From the NCBI RefSeq assembly GCF_024706985.1, contig NZ_JAMCCX010000039.1:113373-177372 (forward strand): 64,000 bases of DNA, written 5' to 3'. Both the position numbers and the translations under genes were made by a program. Below, one piece after another: positions 34,414 to 41,805 of the stretch (position 1 is its first letter; every line of letters begins with the position of its first letter). Source of the DNA: Alicyclobacillus sp. SP_1 (GTDB taxonomy: Bacteria > Bacillota > Bacilli > Alicyclobacillales > Alicyclobacillaceae). Under the pieces are notes generated by a model. The model worked only from the letters and a program-made list of their open reading frames with translations, searched no databases and had not been told where the DNA came from.

Positions 34414-35298
34414 GACAGCGTGCCCACCAAATTGGTTGCGAAGCGCCGCCACCACTTTGCCGCCGAACGTATCCGTCACTTGCGAGCGATACCGCATCAA
34501 GAGCGACATGGCAATAATTGGGGTTGCCACTTCCATATCGAGCGCCTCCTGCACCGTCCACTTCCCCTCCCCTGACGAATGCATGACGCCACGGATGGTC
34601 GATAAAGCGGGATCCGCCGCAAATGCTTGTTGCGTGAGTTCCATCAACCAGCCACGGATGACCGATCCGTTGCACCACACATTGGCCAAAGCGGCATAAT
34701 CGTAGTCAAATTCACTGTGCTCGAGAACCTCAAAGCCCTCCCCAATCGCCGCCATCATGCCGTATTCAATGCCGTTGTGAACCATCTTGCTGTAATGTCC
34801 ACTGCCCGACTTTCCGGTATACAGATAACCACCTTGGACGGCAGTATCACGAAACAGCGCCTCAATTTGAGAAAACACGGTGGCATTGCCACCAATCATG
34901 TAGCAGGCTCCATATCTGGCTCCAGACGTACCCCCGGATGTTCCCACATCAAAAAAATGTACGCCAACCTCGTCCAGTTCCGCGGCTCGACGCATGCTGT
35001 CTTTATAATGGGAATTCCCTCCGTCGATCACGATGTCTCCACGTTCCAACCGAGTGCCCAGTACCGCCAAAACTGAGTCCACCACAGAACCGGCTGGAAC
35101 CATCAACCAGATAATTCGCGGTGGTGATAGTTTGTCCACGAGTTCCTCGATGGATGCTGCCGCACCACCCCCCGCAGCGCGAAACGTCTCCCTGGCATCC
35201 GAATTGATATCGCTGGCGACCACTTGGTGACCCTTCTCTAACAGATTGACTCCAAGATTGTGACCCATCTTACCCAATCCAATCAGACCGATTTGCAT
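34399..35298 (-). CDS. 6-phosphogluconate dehydrogenase (short, YqeC/GntZ type)
   Basis: NAD(P)-dependent decarboxylating dehydrogenase of 299 aa, the short bacterial form. It has IGLIGLGKMGHNLGVNLLEKG (nucleotide binding), DGGNSHYKDS, FDVGTSGGTSGARYGACYMI and SGSGHYSKMVHNGIEYGMM (substrate site). It converts 6-phosphogluconate to ribulose 5-phosphate in the cytoplasm. The ATG at 35298 has AAAGGAG 9 nt upstream. A structured RNA with a terminator lies 240 bp upstream on the same strand. Confidence 0.9.
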   Translation of the reverse strand: MQIGLIGLGKMGHNLGVNLLEKGHQVVASDINSDARETFRAAGGGAAASIEELVDKLSPPRIIWLMVPAGSVVDSVLAVLGTRLERGDIVIDGGNSHYKDSMRRAAELDEVGVHFFDVGTSGGTSGARYGACYMIGGNATVFSQIEALFRDTAVQGGYLYTGKSGSGHYSKMVHNGIEYGMMAAIGEGFEVLEHSEFDYDYAALANVWCNGSVIRGWLMELTQQAFAADPALSTIRGVMHSSGEGKWTVQEALDMEVATPIIAMSLLMRYRSQVTDTFGGKVVAALRNQFGGHAVETVE

Positions 35299-35733
35299 GT
35301 AGGACCGCTCCTTTGCATCGTTTTGCGACAGCCAACACATTTTCTACCGAATGAACAACAACTGCTCGTGGAGACCCCACGTCGCCATTGTACCAAACCC
35401 ACTCCGGAAAACTGCTGGTTGGCTAAACCACAGAACCCCCTCTCATCTCCAATGCACAAACGGTACCCTTGATGGAACACTATCTACTGGAACCTGTGGA
35501 ACATGTGCACACGCGGTCTCGGCTCGATTTAGAACGCAAAAAATTCCGTCCGCGAAGACTGGACGGAACGCTCTCGAAACTCTTGTGGTAAACCAACCAG
35601 ATTAAGAGTTTCACTGCGACGAAAGTCGCACAATACGAAATTCCACCTACAGAATAACACATTCCCACAGAAAATCCGCCATGTCGAGGAGATTCTGCAG
35701 TAATCTCTGACACATTCTAAACATTTGAGAGTT
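35299..35733. other. Non-coding stretch between gnd and a zinc-ribbon gene
   Basis: 435 bp with no credible gene. It holds three successive hairpins and an intrinsic terminator (35538-35629, minus strand, listed separately). The last 240 bp before gnd show nothing I recognise apart from its ribosome site. Confidence 0.6.
35538..35629 (-). ncRNA. Structured RNA: two hairpins and an intrinsic terminator
   Basis: On the minus strand, in order: GCGAC-TTTC-GTCGC (35629-35616), GAAACTCTT/AAGAGTTTC (35612-35604 with 35584-35576, with an inner TGGT/ACCA helix), then TTCCGTCC/GGACGGAA (35568-35561 with 35551-35544) and six U. The last is a strong terminator. It may end the zinc-ribbon gene at 35734, or be a leader attenuator of gnd. 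It matches no riboswitch that I know. Confidence 0.55.
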
Positions 35734-36075
35734 TTAAGCGCGTTTTAGTTTTCTGCCTCTTTGAAACCGCCCATCTTCATCACGCTTCGCCAAGTACCTC
35801 TGACCACACTTTTCGCACTTCAAAACTTCGTTCGTATAGTGACGGAAACTCCCCTTAAAGGGCTTGTCCGCTTTTCCACTCGGGCGAATCCGCCGCAAGT
35901 ATTCGTGAATGTGGTGCTCCACTACAGATAGGGGCGAGTCACATTCTTTACAAAGAGGAACGCGATACGGAACCAACGCCACCGTGCCTCCTTTTCCAAA
36001 TCGGCAGAACGTTGAACAACGGCAGTTCTTCTCTGCCTTTACCACACCATTTCGCTTATACCATTTCGCTCTCAT
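35734..36075 (-). CDS. Small cysteine-rich protein (putative zinc ribbon)
   Basis: Basic protein of 113 aa, not recognised. It has CRCSTFC near residue 20, LCKECDS in the middle and LKCEKCGQRYLA near the C-terminus. The CxxC pairs suggest one or two zinc sites and nucleic-acid or RNA binding. The ATG at 36075 has AAGGA 10 nt upstream; an upstream in-frame ATG at 36144 lies in a tandem repeat and is unlikely. A terminator follows it. Confidence 0.55.
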   Translation of the reverse strand: MRAKWYKRNGVVKAEKNCRCSTFCRFGKGGTVALVPYRVPLCKECDSPLSVVEHHIHEYLRRIRPSGKADKPFKGSFRHYTNEVLKCEKCGQRYLAKRDEDGRFQRGRKLKRA

Positions 36076-36131
36076 CGCAATTTTTCCTTCATAGAAAGAA
36101 AAAGATAAAGCACGGACCAACGGTCCACGCT

Positions 36132-36199
36132 CCATCTCACTCAACGCGCCATCTCACTCAACGCGCCATCTCACTCAACGCGCCATCTCACTCAACGCG
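36132..36199. repeat. Tandem repeat, four copies of 17 bp
   Basis: CCATCTCACTCAACGCG is repeated four times without change (36132-36148, 36149-36165, 36166-36182, 36183-36199). It lies between the zinc-ribbon gene and a small membrane-protein gene. There are no spacers, so it is not CRISPR. Perfect copies suggest recent or ongoing slippage. Confidence 0.9.
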
Positions 36200-36209
36200 T
36201 GTTTCACAT

Positions 36210-36383
36210 TCAAATGGTTCCACGCGTAAAACCAATAATGACCAGAACAACCATAGCGACAATGTAAATTCGCAATCCCCAGAAAATCACGTTAACGGAC
36301 CCTTTTACTTTAGCCCGCTCCAGTGTCACCTGCGGAGTATCTTCCATCAATGCATACACTTTAGACTTCTTCCCGTCTTTCAT
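36210..36383 (-). CDS. Small single-pass membrane protein (57 aa)
   Basis: Translation gives MKDGKKSKVYALMEDTPQVT at the start and a hydrophobic segment IYIVAMVVLVIIGF near the C-terminus. AGGAGGG lies about 8 nt before the ATG, which supports translation. It follows the NRAMP-like gene on the same strand (70-bp gap) and may be a small partner of it. The family is unknown. Confidence 0.6.
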   Translation of the reverse strand: MKDGKKSKVYALMEDTPQVTLERAKVKGSVNVIFWGLRIYIVAMVVLVIIGFTRGTI

Positions 36384-36453
36384 GCTCCATCCCTCCTAAG
36401 AAAGGCTCTCCATCTTCAGACCGCGTCAAGAGTTCATACGCCCTGTATCGCCA

Positions 36454-37788
36454 TCAAAGTTTTGGGAAAATGACGGTGAGTCCATAAACTCCATTCAAAA
36501 CCACCAACAATCCGACAATCACGAAAGCCGATATGTTTTGCCAGCGGCCGTTCACATGAATCCCCATGATTCCTTTGTCGTTCAACAGCAGAATTAGAAA
36601 CATCATGGCGGCTGGCATGAAAATAGACGCGATAACTTGAACAGCCAAGTTCATGAAACCAAGCGGAGCATTCGGCCACAATACAACTGCTGCCGCAATG
36701 ATGGCACTGATGATGCCCGGTACATAAAACTTCCAGGCCCGCGAACATGGCATGTTGATGCTCTTTGGCCAGTGAAAAGCTTCACCCATCGCCCATGACG
36801 TACTCGCGGTCAAGGCAATGGCTGCAATGGTTCCTGCCTCGACCATGCCGAGCGCAAACAATTTTTCTCCAGTTGGACCAAGCTTATGACCTAATACTGT
36901 CAAGATTTGCGAAATACTGTAATCTCCCGCATTAGGCAGTCCATGTACGACGGTTCCCGTCAAGATGACGATGGCCAACGCCACGAGCACCATGGCCACC
37001 GTTCCAATGGCCGTGTCCCACTGGCCGCGGCGAATGTCCTTGACCTTGAGGCCCTTGTCGACAACCGAAGACTGTTGAAAGAAAAGCATCCAGGGTGCAA
37101 TAGTCGTCCCGAAATTTGCCAAGACGACAAACAAGAAAACTGGTGTAAACCCGCCAGGAATATTCCAGTTTGTAAAGGCATTGGCAACCTCAGACCAATG
37201 TGGGTGCGCCATCAAAGCAATTGGTACAAAAACCAAATTGCCGAGAGCAATCCAAAGAGAAATGCGCTCCCACGTATAATAGCGGAGGACCAGCAGAATC
37301 AGCGCATCGACGACGCTAGCTACGACTGCACTAATCCAGTGTGGAACACCGAATACTCCCATCCCGAGAGTGATGCCAATAAACTCTGTAATCAAGGCCA
37401 AGACATTGGCGACCACTAAGTCGATGAGCGAAAACCAACCCCAAAACGCTCCGTAGCGACCCCAAATCATCTCTGCGTGACCGCGTTTCGTGACCGCTCC
37501 TAAGCGAACCGTCATCTCTTGTACAACGTACGCGATGAACCCAGCCAAGATGAGTGCAGGAATGAAAAAGCCAATTCCATAAGCGGCGCCAGTCTGGGCA
37601 TAGGTAATGACTCCGCCAGCGTCGTTGTCGGCAATCATCACCAGCACGCCAGGACCAATCATCACGAGTCCAAGCAGAATTTTTGCGAGAATACCTTTTT
37701 TCGCTTCTAATGTTTCAATTCTCTCTTGGTCTTTTCTGCGAATATCCGCATCGAGTTCCTCGTAGTCGAAGGCTAGGTTTTTTGCCAT
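36454..37788 (-). CDS. NRAMP-related metal transporter, probable Mg2+ transporter (first copy)
   Basis: Membrane protein of 444 aa with about eleven TM segments. The NRAMP TM1 motif DPGN is replaced by GVLVMIADNDAGGVITYA, and the TM6 MPH region reads TTIAPWMLFFQQSSVVDKG. These changes fit the NRAMP-related branch that includes Mg2+ transporters, not classic Mn2+/Fe2+ NRAMP. An M-box magnesium riboswitch in its leader supports Mg2+ as substrate. The ATG at 37788 has GAGGAAGG 8 nt upstream. Residues 1-40 form a charged cytoplasmic tail (YEELDADIRRKDQERIETLE). Confidence 0.82.
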   Translation of the reverse strand: MAKNLAFDYEELDADIRRKDQERIETLEAKKGILAKILLGLVMIGPGVLVMIADNDAGGVITYAQTGAAYGIGFFIPALILAGFIAYVVQEMTVRLGAVTKRGHAEMIWGRYGAFWGWFSLIDLVVANVLALITEFIGITLGMGVFGVPHWISAVVASVVDALILLVLRYYTWERISLWIALGNLVFVPIALMAHPHWSEVANAFTNWNIPGGFTPVFLFVVLANFGTTIAPWMLFFQQSSVVDKGLKVKDIRRGQWDTAIGTVAMVLVALAIVILTGTVVHGLPNAGDYSISQILTVLGHKLGPTGEKLFALGMVEAGTIAAIALTASTSWAMGEAFHWPKSINMPCSRAWKFYVPGIISAIIAAAVVLWPNAPLGFMNLAVQVIASIFMPAAMMFLILLLNDKGIMGIHVNGRWQNISAFVIVGLLVVLNGVYGLTVIFPKL

Positions 37789-37800
37789 AGGAAACACCTT

Positions 37801-37913
37801 CCTCAAGTTCTGGTGTGGAAATCATGGAATGGGGAAAAAGCACACAACCCGACAAAGACTGCAACTTACGCTGCATACTAGGGCCTATATCCACACCAAC
37901 CACCTCCTTGAGG
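37801..37913 (-). promoter_or_regulatory. Long helix sequestering the NRAMP ribosome site
   Basis: CCTCAAG (37801-37807) is complementary to CTTGAGG (37907-37913), and TGGTGTGGA (37811-37819) to TCCACACCA (37890-37898). On the mRNA the 3' arm contains TTGAGG of the GAGGAAGG ribosome site, so the helix could reduce translation. Confidence 0.5.
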
Positions 37914-37976
37914 AATGAACCTGCCTTTGCTGCACCATTGAACTGTGGTATCTTATGCATCTACATGGGAACGCAA

Positions 37977-38016
37977 CAATACCCCTGAAACAATAGGTCC
38001 GGTTTCAGGGGTATTG
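37977..38016 (-). terminator. Terminator downstream of the M-box
   Basis: CAATACCCCTGAAAC (37977-37991) is perfectly complementary to 38002-38016 over 15 bp. On the minus strand it is followed by TTGCGTT. It lies between the M-box aptamer and the transporter gene. Confidence 0.65.
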
Positions 38017-38039
38017 TTTGGCGCACAATGAATTATCAT

Positions 38040-38214
38040 GTCCTCGCCAAAAACGCATCCCCCTAGTTGAGCTTTGGCACTATACGACATAGGGCATCAA
38101 ACCCAGCCACATTAAGTAAAGCCTTAAGCCGGCAGTACCTGGTGACCCATTGGCGTGTTTCCACGTTTCCGGGCAGTGGCATGTATTCGCATAGACGCCT
38201 CGCCTAACGAGGAC
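38040..38214 (-). ncRNA. M-box (ykoK) magnesium riboswitch
   Basis: The minus strand from 38214 reads CGTTAGGCGAGGC, then GCCACTGCCCGGAAACG, ACGCCAATGGGTCACCAG, TTAATGTGGCTGG, and CCCTATG with ATAGTGCCAAAGCTCAAC ending at 38066. These are the conserved blocks of the M-box in order. An outer helix of 7 bp joins 38208-38214 with 38040-38046. It should switch the NRAMP-related gene off when Mg2+ is plentiful. Recognised by eye. Confidence 0.9.
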
Positions 38215-38298
38215 TTTTAATTTTAATGGTGTCAAAGCAAGAAATGCATACAACAACCGACTCTTCAATAAAGCAAAACAACTTCTGCTCGCAACCTA

Positions 38299-38327
38299 GT
38301 TATATCATGCCGCTTGAACAGTGTCAA
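38299..38327 (-). promoter_or_regulatory. Sigma-A promoter of the M-box leader
   Basis: On the minus strand a consensus TTGACA (38327-38322), a 17-bp spacer and TATAAC (38304-38299). Transcription would start about 80 nt before the aptamer. Confidence 0.7.
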
Positions 38328-38340
38328 CGTAAAAAATCGC

Positions 38341-38988
38341 CTATGAAGAAAGCCTTCGTTGATATTCCTTCCATTTTTTATACGAAATATCCAGAGCAAT
38401 TGCGTCGTCCATATAACCAACTGGAAAGAGATAGTCTGGAATCGCGTCTGTTGCCACTATGAAGTAGAGCAGCGCTCCGCCGAGAATTTGTCGCTCAATA
38501 TCACTGATGCCCGATATGAGAAACGCTGCATACATTTCATCCAAGACTCCGGAAAAGACCCCAGAATCGTTTAGTTGCTCGCGCTTCTCGACGAACTTCT
38601 CAACGATGAGCAATTGGCCCTCTTCCGTATTTGCATACCCTTCACACTTTTGAAGCTCCCGTTCAATGTCAAGCCGGGTACACTGAATGTTCCAACCCAA
38701 ATCCTTGAATAGACCCGCACAAATGGCTGTCAAATTAGGCTCCACCGCAGACATATTCCGCTCCAGTTGAAATCCTGCCGCTTCAAACAAAACAATTGGG
38801 TTGACTTTCAAGCACTCGGCGATTCGCTGAAGATATTCAGGATTGACTCTCTGTTTGCCAGACAACATTTTAGAAATGGCTGCCACATCGATTCCGGTTG
38901 CCGCTGCCAGTCTCCGCATGGACATCTCTTGGTCTTGAAGTAAATCTTTGACCAGACGTTCCAACTCACGTGATGGACTTTCTGCCAC
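38341..38988 (-). CDS. XRE-family HTH regulator with C-terminal DUF1232
   Basis: Protein of 215 aa. Residues about 10-70 form a Cro/CI-type helix-turn-helix (MSMRRLAAATGIDVAAISKM then LSGKQRVNPEYLQRIAECLK). The last 50 residues match DUF1232 (ALLYFIVATDAIPDYLFPVG, YMDDAIAL), usually found in small membrane-associated proteins. GTG at 38988 has GAGGAGGGGG upstream; ATG at 39015 is in frame but overlaps the preceding gene. It lies 13 nt after the second NRAMP-like gene and just before the M-box promoter, so it may regulate metal transport. Confidence 0.8.
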   Translation of the reverse strand: MAESPSRELERLVKDLLQDQEMSMRRLAAATGIDVAAISKMLSGKQRVNPEYLQRIAECLKVNPIVLFEAAGFQLERNMSAVEPNLTAICAGLFKDLGWNIQCTRLDIERELQKCEGYANTEEGQLLIVEKFVEKREQLNDSGVFSGVLDEMYAAFLISGISDIERQILGGALLYFIVATDAIPDYLFPVGYMDDAIALDISYKKWKEYQRRLSS

Positions 38989-39001
38989 AACAGCCCCCTC
39001 C

Positions 39002-40309
39002 TCAAAACGTCCCAAATGTTTGCCAAAAGGTTGCGATGGTCAAGGCAATCAGCAGAATAACTATTGACCATCCCCAGCACTTGGACCATAAACGGCTTGC
39101 ATACTGTCCCATCATTTTTCGATCCGCTGCAAACAAGACCAGAAAGATGAGAATGGGTGCAATGAGAACGCCTCCGACCACTTGCGCGAGCACGGAGATA
39201 AAGTCCATCGGCAGGTTCGGAATTAACAATACGCCAGAAGCCACGAGCAGACTCCCAAAGTAAACTCCATAAAATCCGGGAGCTTTACGAATGGAATCAT
39301 TGAGGCTGCGTGCCCAACCGAACGATTCGGCTATGGTCCAGGATGACGACAGAGAGATTGTGATGGCTGCAAGAAATCCAGCATTAAAAATGCCGAATCC
39401 GAACAAAATAGCGGCAAGACGTCCGAAGTGAATGTTCAACGCCGAAATAAGCGTGGCTGGCCCAGCACTGCTGAGATGCGATACATGACCAAAGAGCGCC
39501 GCGCCGCAGAGGATAATAAAAGCCGCAATGACCACTTGGACAACTGCGCCGATGGCCGTATCCATTCGTCCGAGCACGAGTTGCTTTTTCGTCACTCCTT
39601 TGTCAATGACGGCGCTACCTTGAAAAAAAATCATCCACGGGGCAATGGCGTTACCAATTGTCGCGATGACATACCAAATCACATTTTTAAAAGGAGCAAA
39701 CGCAGGTAAATTCCAGCGAACGAGCGCATGTGCAACATCTTGAAAACTCGGATGCGTCAGCAGAGCAACTACCACAAACACCACATTCAGCGCGCCGATA
39801 AACAGCGTCAGTCTCTCTTTTGTCCAATATCCCGTAAACATTGTAATGGAGACCACCAGACCCAAGCTGAGCAGGTCCGCCGTCCATAATGGCAATCCGA
39901 GAATCACCAGTCCCGCCGTCATTCCGATAAACTCTGTCAAAAGCGTAATCAAATTTTCCAATGTTAGAGTCGTTATATGATAATAACCCCAAAACTTGCC
40001 GAAACGGTCGAAAACTAATTTTGCGTATCCTGTACTGCTCACAACTCCAACACGCAGGCTCATCTCTTGTACAGTAAATGTGACCACTCCAAGAACTAGA
40101 ACCAAAGGAATAAACAGTCCCACTCCAAACTTGGCGCCAGTGACCGCATAGGAAATAACCCCTCCAGCATCATTATCCCCAATCATCGCCAAGACCCCCG
40201 GTCCCAACAGGAGCCAGAATACGTTTAAGTACCGCAGCTTAAATTTGCGCTTGACCTGAGATGTAGACACCACGGACTCGTCTTCGGTGGAAATGGGTCG
40301 AGAGTTCAA
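39002..40309 (-). CDS. NRAMP-related metal transporter (second copy)
   Basis: Membrane protein of 435 aa, paralogous to the first copy. TM1 reads GVLAMIGDNDAGGVISYA and TM6 reads NAIAPWMIFFQGSAVIDKG, the same departures from NRAMP. The start is TTG at 40309 with AAGGAG about 13 nt upstream. There is no room for an M-box before it (131 bp to the SDR gene), so unlike its paralogue it is not under that switch. It is probably co-transcribed with the XRE regulator. Confidence 0.8.
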   Translation of the reverse strand: MNSRPISTEDESVVSTSQVKRKFKLRYLNVFWLLLGPGVLAMIGDNDAGGVISYAVTGAKFGVGLFIPLVLVLGVVTFTVQEMSLRVGVVSSTGYAKLVFDRFGKFWGYYHITTLTLENLITLLTEFIGMTAGLVILGLPLWTADLLSLGLVVSITMFTGYWTKERLTLFIGALNVVFVVVALLTHPSFQDVAHALVRWNLPAFAPFKNVIWYVIATIGNAIAPWMIFFQGSAVIDKGVTKKQLVLGRMDTAIGAVVQVVIAAFIILCGAALFGHVSHLSSAGPATLISALNIHFGRLAAILFGFGIFNAGFLAAITISLSSSWTIAESFGWARSLNDSIRKAPGFYGVYFGSLLVASGVLLIPNLPMDFISVLAQVVGGVLIAPILIFLVLFAADRKMMGQYASRLWSKCWGWSIVILLIALTIATFWQTFGTF

Positions 40310-40444
40310 GAGCGGATCAACTCCTTCTGCCGTAATGCCCTATCCTATAAGTGCATCGGCAAAAAGGTGTTGCGTCCATGTTGTGAAAATCTCAACACCA
40401 TGCGAAAGTGTTCTTAAGCATAGTCTGAGGGAGAGTGAACGAAC

Positions 40445-41197
40445 ATGAATTTGACTGGGAAAGTTTGCATTGTTACAGGTGGGGCGAGTGGAATTGGCCG
40501 AGCGACAGCCATCAAATTTGCGGCGGAGGGAGCCAGTGTCGTCGTTGCCGATGTCAACGAAGCTGAGGGCCGAATCACTGCCGAAGACATTCAGAGAAAC
40601 AGTGGAAGGTCTTTATTTGTCAAAACAGATGTAACCGTTTACAACGAAGTGGAGCAATTGGTACAGACCGCAGTGGATACGTTCGGCAGTCTGGACATCA
40701 TGTTCAACAACGCAGGAATTGGGCGCTACAAACCGCTTCTCGACCACTCACCTGAAGACTTTGATGCTGTTGTAAAAGTCAACCAATACGGAGTGTATTA
40801 CGGAATTCTCGCTGCAGCCCGGAAAATGCGCGAGCTTGGCACCGCTGGAACCATCATCAACACCGCATCCGTCTTTGCCTTCATGGCGAGTCCAGGGGTT
40901 ATCGGCTACCATGCAGCAAAGGGAGCCGTTAAGATGATGACGCAAGCTGCCGCTTTAGAGCTGGGCGAATTTGGTATACGATGTCTCGCGATTGCACCGG
41001 GCGGAGTCGACACACCCATCATCCAGGGATACAAAGACATGGGTATTGCCGATAAGATGGCACGTCAGCATATGAGAAAACAGTTGCAAAAACCAGAGCA
41101 CATCGCCAATGTGGTCGCACTGCTGGCCAGCAAAGAGGCCGATGCCATTAATGGCAGTGTGGTGATGGTCGATGATGGGTTTGCGGAATTCAAATAA
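40445..41197 (+). CDS. Short-chain dehydrogenase/reductase
   Basis: Classical SDR of 250 aa: TGGASGIGRATA (cofactor), NNAGIG, catalytic Ser in INTASVFAF and YHAAKGAV (Tyr-x-x-x-Lys). DVNEAEGR after strand 2 suggests NAD(H) preference because of the Asp. The substrate is unknown; 3-hydroxybutyrate, polyol and glucose dehydrogenases look alike. GGGAGAG lies 12 nt before the ATG. Confidence 0.88.
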   Translation: MNLTGKVCIVTGGASGIGRATAIKFAAEGASVVVADVNEAEGRITAEDIQRNSGRSLFVKTDVTVYNEVEQLVQTAVDTFGSLDIMFNNAGIGRYKPLLDHSPEDFDAVVKVNQYGVYYGILAAARKMRELGTAGTIINTASVFAFMASPGVIGYHAAKGAVKMMTQAAALELGEFGIRCLAIAPGGVDTPIIQGYKDMGIADKMARQHMRKQLQKPEHIANVVALLASKEADAINGSVVMVDDGFAEFK

Positions 41198-41244
41198 ACT
41201 CTGTGCTGACTGACCATCCCACGCACAACAAACAGGCACTTAGC

Positions 41245-41697
41245 CTAGGACTGCTCCGCATCGCCTCGCATCGATGCGGATGCAGTTGAACCTTCAAACA
41301 CCGACAGGTCTTTTTGCAAGAAGTTTCGATGCGTTAGCCCCAATCGGTCTAACTCCAGTTGATGCATCTCCGTCAGCCGCTTGAGCAACGTCTCCCCTTG
41401 TTCCGTAAGAGCCACGTAGACACTGCGCCCATCATCCGGGTTATCAAATCTGCGAATCAAACCCAATTTTTCGCAACGACCAATCAATCCAAGACAGCTG
41501 TGATGTTTGATTTGAAGGCGCTCAGCAGCCTCTGTCGGAGTGATGTAACTCCGGTCTGGAAATCCGGCAATGGCGAGCAACAATTGATGTTGATTCGGAG
41601 TAATGCCTACTCCCTTGGCTGCCTCTTCGCTAAAATGCAAAAATTTTCTCAATCGATACCGAAACTCTGCCAATTCAATGTAGGCTTGTCGGTCCAT
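41245..41697 (-). CDS. MarR-family transcriptional regulator
   Basis: Winged-helix regulator of 150 aa: GITPNQHQLLLAIAGFP, TEAAERLQIKHHSCLGLIGR (recognition helix) and RRFDNPDDGRSVYVALTEQG (wing with the conserved DxR). It is divergent from the CLC gene; a perfect 15-bp palindrome lies between (41782-41796). The ribosome site (GTGAGG) is weak. Confidence 0.88.
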   Translation of the reverse strand: MDRQAYIELAEFRYRLRKFLHFSEEAAKGVGITPNQHQLLLAIAGFPDRSYITPTEAAERLQIKHHSCLGLIGRCEKLGLIRRFDNPDDGRSVYVALTEQGETLLKRLTEMHQLELDRLGLTHRNFLQKDLSVFEGSTASASMRGDAEQS

Positions 41698-41781
41698 ACC
41701 TCACATCACGCCTTTCTGAAGAAACCTTCCCCGAAGAAAAATGATGGCTACCACAAATTCTGCTCAACTTATCTTGTTTTT

Positions 41782-41796
41782 TATCGTATTACGATA
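41782..41796. promoter_or_regulatory. Perfect palindrome, candidate MarR operator
   Basis: TATCGTATTACGATA is a perfect 15-bp palindrome centred on 41789 in the 108-bp gap between marR and the CLC gene. Size and position fit a MarR-type operator controlling one or both genes. Confidence 0.55.
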
Positions 41797-41805
41797 TAAA
41801 TTGAA

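Larger units (their letters stand above)
37789..38340 (-). other. 552-bp leader region of the NRAMP-related gene
   Basis: The region holds a promoter (38299-38327), an M-box aptamer (38066-38214), a terminator (37977-38016) and a long helix that covers the ribosome site (37801-37913), all listed separately. A possible leader reading frame at 37960-37715 overlaps the transporter start but has no clear support. Confidence 0.75.

Noticed and set aside
36132..36199. Possible CRISPR array
   Set aside because: The 17-bp units are directly adjacent with no spacers, and no cas genes are present in the window.
37715..37960. 81-codon frame overlapping the NRAMP-related gene start
   Set aside because: No domain, most of it lies in structured leader or in the transporter gene. 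Kept only as a possible leader peptide in a finding.
40310..40444. Possible riboswitch before the second NRAMP-related gene
   Set aside because: Only 135 bp are available and none of the M-box blocks is present; just a short GGTGTTG/CAACACC inverted repeat is seen.
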